From assembly GCA_003415625.1 (NCBI GenBank), contig PYIU01000001.1:7380210-7444209 (forward strand): a DNA stretch of 64,000 bases, in the 5' to 3' direction. The notes beneath the pieces are model-generated. The model did no database searches and had not been told where the DNA came from. It saw only the letters and a list, made by a program, of their open reading frames with translations. The position numbers and the translations under genes are program-made. Source of the DNA: Aquanectria penicillioides. Lineage: Eukaryota > Ascomycota > Sordariomycetes > Hypocreales > Nectriaceae. This document shows positions 57,515-64,000 of this stretch, one piece after another (position 1 is the stretch's first letter; each line of letters starts with the position of its first letter).

Positions 57515-58393
57515 ATGGGCTCTCTATCGCACGTTCAGCTCTCGCCGTCGGTGTTGCTGTATAACCCGGTCCCCGAAGTAAGCAACGATCTCACGCTGCA
57601 AGGGCCACGCGTTGTCGTCATTTCCACCTGGGCCTTCGCAAATAATGGCCACATCGAGAAGTATGTGGGCAAGTATCGAGAGATGTTCCCTGGCGCAACC
57701 ATTCTCGTCACTCGATGTTTCCTACGCCACTTTTTCTGGGTTCCTGCGGCACGAGAGGAACTTGTGCCAGCCGTGTCGACGATGCGCAGCATCCTAGAGA
57801 AGGACACCGAATCAAAAAGCACGAAAACGGAACTTTCGAAGCCCTCACTCTTGCTTCACGTGTTTTCTAACAGTGGCCTGGGCACGGCGCAAAACTTCTG
57901 CGACGTGTACTCCGCTACCTCGTCAGCTAAAGATGAGGAAGACGCCCGGTTGCCATTACACGCCACCGTGTTTGACTCCACACCTGGTCGTTCCGAGTAC
58001 TGGGCTGTGACCGCAGCAGTCATGTTTGGTGTCCCCAAAGGCCGTTGGCTGCAGCGAATCCTCTGTCTACCGTTGGCTCACTTGCTGAGTGCTAGTCTGT
58101 GGGTGTGGATAAACATCTGTCAAGGACAAGACTGGGTGCGCATCTGGGCGCGGGAGACTAACGACCCTTTGCGTGTGCTGGAGACGTGCAGGTCCTATGC
58201 TTATAGCAAGGCAGATCCGCTTGTAAAATGGAATTCTGTTGAGGCACACGCTCGGAATGCTGAAAGCCAAGGATTCTCAGTCGTGCATCGTGCTGATTTC
58301 GGTGACAGCCCTCACGTGTCGCATTCCCGGACTGACCCAACACGGTACTGGAAGATGATAAAGGAGACATGGGAGGGCCAGGTTTCTGCATGA
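57515..58393 (+). CDS. DUF829/TMEM53-family protein (PaxU-like)
   Basis: Single-exon protein of 292 residues from the ATG at 57515; an upstream in-frame extension to 57416 lacks homology features. Family text: GPRVVVISTWAFANNGHIEK near the start (usual W.gA...hl.KY), YVGKYREMFPGATILVTRCF, LLLHVFSNSGLGTAQNFCDV (the GNG/SNSG turn at the nucleophile position of an alpha/beta-hydrolase-like fold), ATVFDSTPGR, and a C-terminal SKADPLVKWNSVEAHARNAE then SPHVSHSRTDPTRYW, where Asp and His are conserved. The group includes PaxU of the paxilline indole-diterpene gene cluster in Penicillium, whose biochemical role is unclear. No prenyltransferase or other indole-diterpene gene is seen in this window, so it may be a stand-alone paralogue. 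Confidence 0.85.
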   Translation: MGSLSHVQLSPSVLLYNPVPEVSNDLTLQGPRVVVISTWAFANNGHIEKYVGKYREMFPGATILVTRCFLRHFFWVPAAREELVPAVSTMRSILEKDTESKSTKTELSKPSLLLHVFSNSGLGTAQNFCDVYSATSSAKDEEDARLPLHATVFDSTPGRSEYWAVTAAVMFGVPKGRWLQRILCLPLAHLLSASLWVWINICQGQDWVRIWARETNDPLRVLETCRSYAYSKADPLVKWNSVEAHARNAESQGFSVVHRADFGDSPHVSHSRTDPTRYWKMIKETWEGQVSA

Positions 58394-59758
58394 GAGCCTC
58401 TGATTCTATGGGGATGCAAAAAATGTGGATTTCGTGAAAGAGATTTGAATGACGGGACTGGGTAGAGATATGGGTTTGCACTTGCTTGGCTCCAACGAGT
58501 CTACTTCAGGGACAACTGTCTTGCACGCGCAGCCGCGTTTTCTCTCTGGCAGTTCGGGCGGCGGTATGACAATGATATTATGTGTTAGCGATCGGGTTAG
58601 AGGCGTTATACATGTGGATAGAATATTGCATTTTACAGACTAGAATACTAAGCGATCCAGGGGCAGCGCAGTTCCACTCGATTTTGGGTCCCGTCTCCTT
58701 GTTCAATGCTCCGTTTGTTTTCGTATCCTATCCGTAAAGATATCCGAGTAAAAGAATATTCAATTGACGCTATCTTGCTCGGAAGATTGCGAGTACCACA
58801 TCCAAGACTAGTTCAATTGCATCGAGGAGAGACGACTGTAAACATGCCCGCGAATTGTTTTTTTTAGGTTGAATCCCGCTTTCATCTCATTCCATTTCCC
58901 ATGCTTGGCTCTCCATGCTTCAGTAGCGCCCGAGTTGAAGCGTATACCAACTTTTAGAGGCAATCGAAGTGACCGCTCATGCTTCGTCCAGGCGGCGGAT
59001 CAACACGGGTGACGTAGAGTGATCATTTCCGCTTTTGGGAGCGAAATTGCCTATCAAATCTCACAAGCGTCACTGAGGGAGTACAGTTTGCTGGAGTTGG
59101 ACCAGGTCACGACTCAACGCGCCAGGTAGATTGCCTCGCTCGCTCGGATACACGCCTCTCAGACCCGTTCCAAGCATACGCAATCCCAAGGGCCATCTCT
59201 CAGCCAATCCAAGATTTAACGCCACCGGTTTTTTCGAGCGCTTGGAGCTCGCGATCTCGAGTCGGTATCCGAAAATAAAACGATTCTGACTCGCAGACGA
59301 CAAACTTTGTCAGGGGGATGGCAGTGCAATGTTAATTCGGTTGCCCACATGGCTTGTTTTCAGGACCGGGCCACGAATTTTTTTTCGTACCCAAAGTGCG
59401 AAAAGTCCTTTATTGGCCAGATGGCGCCTTCAAGACATTTTTCGTATCACAATTACCCACTCATCCGTTCGTTGATGCCCATTGGTCTGGGAACAGGTCC
59501 ATTTTATGACGAGGGATCGTGCTTTTGGCTGTGCAGATGCATGAAGCCAACTTTGAGATCAAGGTACAAATAAGATCTGGCCCCTTCCTTCGTTCTTCGA
59601 GAAAATAGGTTCAGTTATTTCCTTGGCTCAAGACATTACTCATTTTCATATTCTTCTTTTTCTTCTTTTCTACTTCTTTTGTACCTCTCCAGGCCTGTCG
59701 CCCTTGGCATCACGAATTCCACCAACCCATTCCTTTGTGATTCACCTTACAACACACT
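58394..59758. other. Intergenic region with pyrimidine-rich leader
   Basis: About 1.36 kb without recognised gene. The last 100 bases before 59759 are C/T-rich (for example TTCTTCTTTTTCTTC near 59650), typical of a fungal 5' leader of a well-expressed gene. Confidence 0.45.
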
Positions 59759-60669
59759 ATGAACGGAACGGAGACGAAGGAAGGCTTCGCGCCCTTTGAC
59801 CTTTACCCATACAACCCCGCGGTTCCTCCAGCTTACGCATTCTTGGGACTTTTTGCGGCTGCGGCTCTCGTTCATTTCATCCTTATGTTTCGCTATAGAT
59901 GCGCCTTTCCAATTCCTGTTATCATAGGATCCGGCAGTAAGATATCCACCCGAAAGTTCAATGGCTAGTCCAGGGTCTAACGTATCATCCCCTCATGGTA
60001 GTGGAAGCTACGGCATATTGGTTTCGATCGCGATCGCATGATAATGTTCGACAAACTCTCCCATTTCTCCTTCAAAACCTGTTGACACTTGTCGCACCTC
60101 CTTTCCTCGCCGCAACTATTTACATGTCTCTCGGTCGAATCACCCGAGCCCTGAAAGCCGAACAACTTTCTTTGATCGGTTTGCGCTGGATGACCAAGTT
60201 GTTTGTTCTGGTTGACCTGGTCTGTTTTGTCACGCAAGCAGCTGGTGCAATCATGTCAGGAAGCGAGGACGCTGATCAGGCGAAGACCGGAAAGACCACT
60301 ATCCTCACCGGCCTCATACTTCAGATCAGTGCCTTCAGTGTGTTTATTATCTGCATCTTTACTATCCAAAGCCGCATAAAATCGTCAGCAACATCAGCAA
60401 CGATTGCGTCCGAAGTGTCATACAGACGATATCTCGTGGGCCTCTATATCACCAGCGTCCTCTTCCTCATCCGCAATATCGTTCGCATCATCGAATATAC
60501 CGAGGGCGGCAAGGGTACGATGCTCTCAACAGAAACATTTATCTATGTATTTGATGCCGCTTTCATGTTGGTAATTGCCGTCACTCTCATCGTTCTACAT
60601 CCAGGACGACTCATGATTTCAACACGAAAACACATGAAACTCACGGATGAGGATATTCTATTGGGATGA
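59759..60669 (+). CDS. RTA1-like lipid-translocating/resistance membrane protein
   Basis: Seven-helix membrane protein of the RTA1 family (Pfam RTA1; yeast members RSB1, RTA1 and PUG1 act in sphingoid-base efflux and stress resistance). Exons are 59759-59936 and 60002-60669, giving 281 residues. The extracellular N-terminus has FDLYPYNPAVPPAYAFLGLF, the usual family start (Y.P....A..f..lF). Next come the family's TLPFLLQNLLTLVAPPFLAA with TIYMSLGRI, then FVLVDLVCFVTQAAGAIMSG with the conserved D, TQ and GG/AG, and the late SVLFLIRNIVRIIEYTEGGK and a hydrophobic seventh helix. A glutamate-containing second helix (MEATAYWFRS) is formed by the splice. The frame is intact. The transported lipid is not known. 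Confidence 0.9.
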
Positions 60670-60899
60670 CTTTCTAGCCCATTTCAACGATGAAAATAGA
60701 CTTAGATACAACACAAAATCTCTACGCACATTCCAATTCCCAGTTAAACCACGAAGCATCTGCCAAAGATGGATGCTTCCAGATAACTTATTAAACTTCT
60801 ACGGATCATCATCCTTCAGATACCGAGTTCCTTGATAGTAAGACGAAATTGTGGCAGTTGTCATTGAAAGTACTCAAGCCTATGCTAAAAGGTGAGATC

Positions 60900-62465
60900 C
60901 TAAACAACAGACTCTCTGTGTTCCAAAGCCGTCTCTTGACCAAATTTTTCCGGTGCATCACTCACATCATTTGATGAGCCCTTCTCCCTAACCCCGTCAA
61001 TGTTCCTCGCAAATACGTGCGTCCTCCACTTCCGAACCGGGATGTTCTCTGCAAAGAATAGAGATATCTCGAGGTTTGATCGGCCAGCCGTTTCACCAAC
61101 GCAGAACCAAGTGTATGCAACCGCCAGTCCACTGGTGCCAGCATAGATGAAACCCAACATCGGTCCCAAACCCGCAGTATAGTAAAGATAGGGCGCAGTG
61201 AACGACACAACCCAGGTTGTAAAATAAAAGATGACAACAGAGGCGGACATGATCTTGTTTTGGTTGACGCCAACTGCCATCTCGCGGGCGACTGTGTACG
61301 CCAAAGGACCAGGACCATAGTTGAAACCGATAATAACAACGTAAGAGAAGATGATGATGACATACTGAGAAGCGGTTGTCATGGTTTTCTGTGTTCCAAT
61401 ACTGCCGATGACGATGAATGCTACGACCATCATCGAGTTCGTAACCAGGAGATTGACGCGTCGGCGAACCTTACTGTCAGTGGCGATGGACGCACCAACT
61501 GCGAAAATCTGGAGGATGTTCGTGATGAGCTGGATGAGGAACGGGTTCGCTACTCCAATGGCCTGAGCGAATACAACTCCGTACACATAGAAGAAGAGGA
61601 TACCGCAGACTTGTTGAGAGAACAATGCGCCGGAGGAGTAAAGAACCTTTCGACGCTCAATGGGATCTGCCAGGAGCGCCTTCCAAGTTGATGACTCTGA
61701 GTTTTGCTCCGCGACTTGCTTTGCTTCGTCCAAGACCTGCAGGTCGCTTGTAGGATCGTAATTGGTTTGACCTTTGTTGATCTTTCGCAGTGCGTCCTCG
61801 GCGTTTTGTCGTCGCCCTTTCAAAATGTACCAAACGGGGCTCTCTGGAATGAATGGCAGGCCCACAAACATCATGAGTGGCAGAATGATGAGTCCTCCCA
61901 TGGGCAGCTTGTACGAAAGTGAGGTTTTGATGTTTTCTGTTCCTTGGGTAATACCAGAAGCAATCAACTGAGACCAAGATTGGAGGAATTGAAACATCAT
62001 GAGCGCCGGGCCACGGATTGCAACCGGCGCAACTTCTCCCATGTAGAGTAGGGATGTGACAGTAAATTGGCCCACTCCTAGGCCAATAAGAACTCTGCCA
62101 GCAGCGATAACGCCTTCATTATGAGTATCGGCGACTTGAGCGATTCCTCCGAACAAAATGCAGAATGATGCGACCCAGAAGACGACTTTACGCCCCCAGC
62201 GGTCGTTGATCGGGGATGCAACGAGGGCACCAAGCAGGTCGCCGATGTAGATAGACGAAGCAGTCACTGACTGGAATGAGGTTTCGAGCGCCTTTTTTCC
62301 ATCTTCAAAATGAGTACCGTAATCATTTTTGAATTCCTGCATGGCCAGAACACCATTGTAGTAGGTGTTGTCGTACCCATAGCAGAGCGCGCCGATGGCG
62401 GAGATGGCGCAGTAGAAAATGGCCCATTTGTGGGATTTCCAATCTACTTTGAACTCCTCTAACAT
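60900..62465 (-). CDS. MFS sugar transporter
   Basis: Twelve-helix hexose/disaccharide-type symporter, single exon, 521 residues from the ATG at 62465. An in-frame non-homologous extension to 62633 is rejected because the protein then begins MLEEFKVDWKSHKWAIFYC, like relatives. Signatures: GALCYGYDNTYYNGVLAM in helix 1, NDRWGRKVVFWVASFC, GRVLIGLGVGQFTVTSLLYM, PESPVWYILKGRRQNAEDAL, QQVCGILFFYVYGVVFAQ in helix 7, and FCVGETAGRSNLEISLFF after helix 12. The helix 1 DNT and helix 7 QQVCG texts fit the fungal alpha-glucoside/hexose transporter group (Mal-type), but the substrate is not fixed. Convergent with the RTA1-like gene, 230 bp between the stops. Intact frame. Confidence 0.92.
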   Translation of the reverse strand: MLEEFKVDWKSHKWAIFYCAISAIGALCYGYDNTYYNGVLAMQEFKNDYGTHFEDGKKALETSFQSVTASSIYIGDLLGALVASPINDRWGRKVVFWVASFCILFGGIAQVADTHNEGVIAAGRVLIGLGVGQFTVTSLLYMGEVAPVAIRGPALMMFQFLQSWSQLIASGITQGTENIKTSLSYKLPMGGLIILPLMMFVGLPFIPESPVWYILKGRRQNAEDALRKINKGQTNYDPTSDLQVLDEAKQVAEQNSESSTWKALLADPIERRKVLYSSGALFSQQVCGILFFYVYGVVFAQAIGVANPFLIQLITNILQIFAVGASIATDSKVRRRVNLLVTNSMMVVAFIVIGSIGTQKTMTTASQYVIIIFSYVVIIGFNYGPGPLAYTVAREMAVGVNQNKIMSASVVIFYFTTWVVSFTAPYLYYTAGLGPMLGFIYAGTSGLAVAYTWFCVGETAGRSNLEISLFFAENIPVRKWRTHVFARNIDGVREKGSSNDVSDAPEKFGQETALEHRESVV

Positions 62466-63265
62466 GATGATTTCCGATTTTATGAAGTAGTAACTCAGAG
62501 AAAGATGTGGACAATGTTTCTTGTGTTCAAAGAGAAGATGTTGGGGGAATCTGAGGGTGAATTCTGGGGAAGGAAAGTCTGGGGAAGGAAATCCGGGGTA
62601 AAAAGCAACAGCCTTTGTACATTTTTGGGGCAAGCAGCGAGAGACTCAACCTGTGAGGGGAATATCGGATGCTTCCTATTTAGGATAATCCATCCTTGGG
62701 GTTAGTTATTTTTCTTTCTCCTCATCAATGCACTGACTCGTGTCCCCATGGCCCCAACCTGCCAAGGCAATTGACAGGCCCTGTTCTATTAACCGGGTTT
62801 GCCTGTCTTTGGCCAACATGGAGGAATTCGTTAGCTCTCAGCTAATTCATTATTAATTCTAGTAATTTCTTGGTTGGACAGATGCCGTATTCCACTCCAC
62901 CACGTGGGAAATTGTGTGATGCAAGCAAGTCCTAGCCATCGTCTCAAATCTGCCCAAGAATATGGAGAGCCGGGACGTACAATACGAAGATATTCCGTTT
63001 AATTAATCTATTATTTCATGATGACTGGCATGGTAATGTCTAGTTGGTGACATGAACTCCTATTTGGAGATTTACGACATACAATTAAGTGAAAAACACG
63101 GGGTTCACCACTCCACTGTGGGGAGGTTGACAACGCACATGACATGGTTTCTGGGATATTTCCCCTCATCCGGGGCTCATCTACGCACGGTACATTCGAA
63201 ACACCCGTCCCTCTATCGGCGTATCGTACTTCTAGGGCAATATCTGCAGGCTCTTCTCTAAAAAC
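62466..63265. other. Intergenic region before the second LTR element
   Basis: Holds the sugar-transporter promoter. No gene recognised. Confidence 0.45.
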
Positions 63266-64000
63266 TGTTGATGGATATAGCGGCTGGGCGAAGGTGGTTG
63301 CCGCTACAGATATAGCGGCCGGCCACAAGCCGACCTTAGGGGCCTTATGGGCCTAGGTCTTAAGGCTACGTATCCTCATAAGGGAATCCCTGCACTATAA
63401 ATAGATAACTGCATTCTGCAACTACTATCTAGCTGCTTTTTATAAATCCCAATTAATCTAGACCGACCTATTGCATATATTGCCTGCTATAACTGTCCCT
63501 ATGCGTGTCTATATATTGTTTATAGGTTATAAGCCTAAAGCTTTAATTTAAGAAGAAATTGCAGCTATTTAAAAGGTTTAAACTAACCTAAAGTTTATCC
63601 CTTAAAGTTAGTGCTTACAATATTAATTAATTAAGGTCTTAAGACTTAAGCAATAGCTTTAAAGCTAGCCCTAAAGCTAGTCTTTACTATTAAAGCAATT
63701 AAATAAACTAATAATAAAGAAGATTCTACTAAAGGAGAAGATAATCTTAAGGATCTTTTACTTCTCTTTAAAAGGTTAATAAAGCCTATTAAAAAAGACC
63801 TATAGGAAATTTAATTAAATTTAAGTATTATAATACAATAAATAATAGAAATAATATAGTAAATATAAAAGCTATAAAAGCACTTTAATTAAAAGATTAA
63901 AAATAAATTAAAGATTAAATATAAAATATAGCCTAAAAATAAATTAAAATTTAAAGTAAAAGATAATAAAAATAAAAGCTTTAAGTATTAAAGAAGCTAA
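63266..64000 (+). mobile_element. Start of a second LTR element, running off the window
   Basis: Composition changes at about 63266 from ordinary genomic DNA to a unit that begins TGTTGATGGATATAGCGGCT, holds the repeated word GATATAGCGGC, and has a TATA box (CTATAAATAG, 63395-63404). After about 63480 the sequence becomes A+T-rich with few C or G outside GC, TCTT and AGG words, like the interior of the copia element. The TG start and TATA box fit the 5' LTR of a retroelement. The 3' border and partner LTR are outside the window, so type and target duplication cannot be shown. Confidence 0.6.

Overview
The window is nuclear DNA of a filamentous ascomycete (Pezizomycotina). Genes carry many short introns (about 47-92 nt) with fungal GT..AG borders. 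There are Zn2Cys6 regulators, secreted GH28 and GH3 enzymes, MFS transporters, and a Ty1/copia retroelement destroyed by C-to-T/G-to-A mutation of the RIP type. The single-exon (R)-amine transaminase closely resembles the enzymes I know from Aspergillus terreus and Neosartorya fischeri, so Eurotiales is my best guess (inference).

Layout. 1-6.9 kb: 3' part of an APC-family permease, a hexapeptide O-acetyltransferase, a RidA-like protein, a beta-lactamase-fold transesterase and an HSL-type alpha/beta hydrolase. 7.0-13.3 kb: three consecutive broken genes (sarcosine-oxidase-type FAD enzyme, N,N-dimethylformamidase-like protein, MFS transporter) that look like one dead catabolic block. 14.3-28.1 kb: live metabolic genes: acetyl-CoA synthetase (facA), (R)-selective transaminase, D-amino-acid oxidase with a peroxisomal C-terminus, a Zn2Cys6 regulator divergent from it, a large amidase and an MFS sugar-type transporter. 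30-43 kb: polygalacturonase, bicupin dioxygenase, a second HSL-type hydrolase, a Zn2Cys6 regulator with one frameshift and a likely GC-AG intron, a GH3 glycosidase and an LDH2/MDH2 dehydrogenase.

43.7-52.6 kb: a membrane-protein gene is cut in two by a 7,166-bp LTR retrotransposon (44204-51369). It has 259-bp LTRs and a perfect 5-bp target duplication (ATTCC), and removing it restores an open frame. The two LTRs differ only by transitions, in a mirror-image mosaic: each LTR is clean at its outer side and mutated on its inner side.

52.6-64 kb: a decayed Zn2Cys6 regulator, a PaxU/DUF829-type protein, an RTA1-like seven-helix membrane protein, an MFS sugar transporter, and the start of a second AT-rich LTR element that runs off the right end.

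How genes may work together: facA, transaminase, D-amino-acid oxidase, regulator, amidase and transporter could form a use pathway for amides, D-amino acids or chiral amines feeding keto acids and acetate to central metabolism. This is inference from adjacency only. Gene models were built by hand from reading frames and splice sites; no database search was run.
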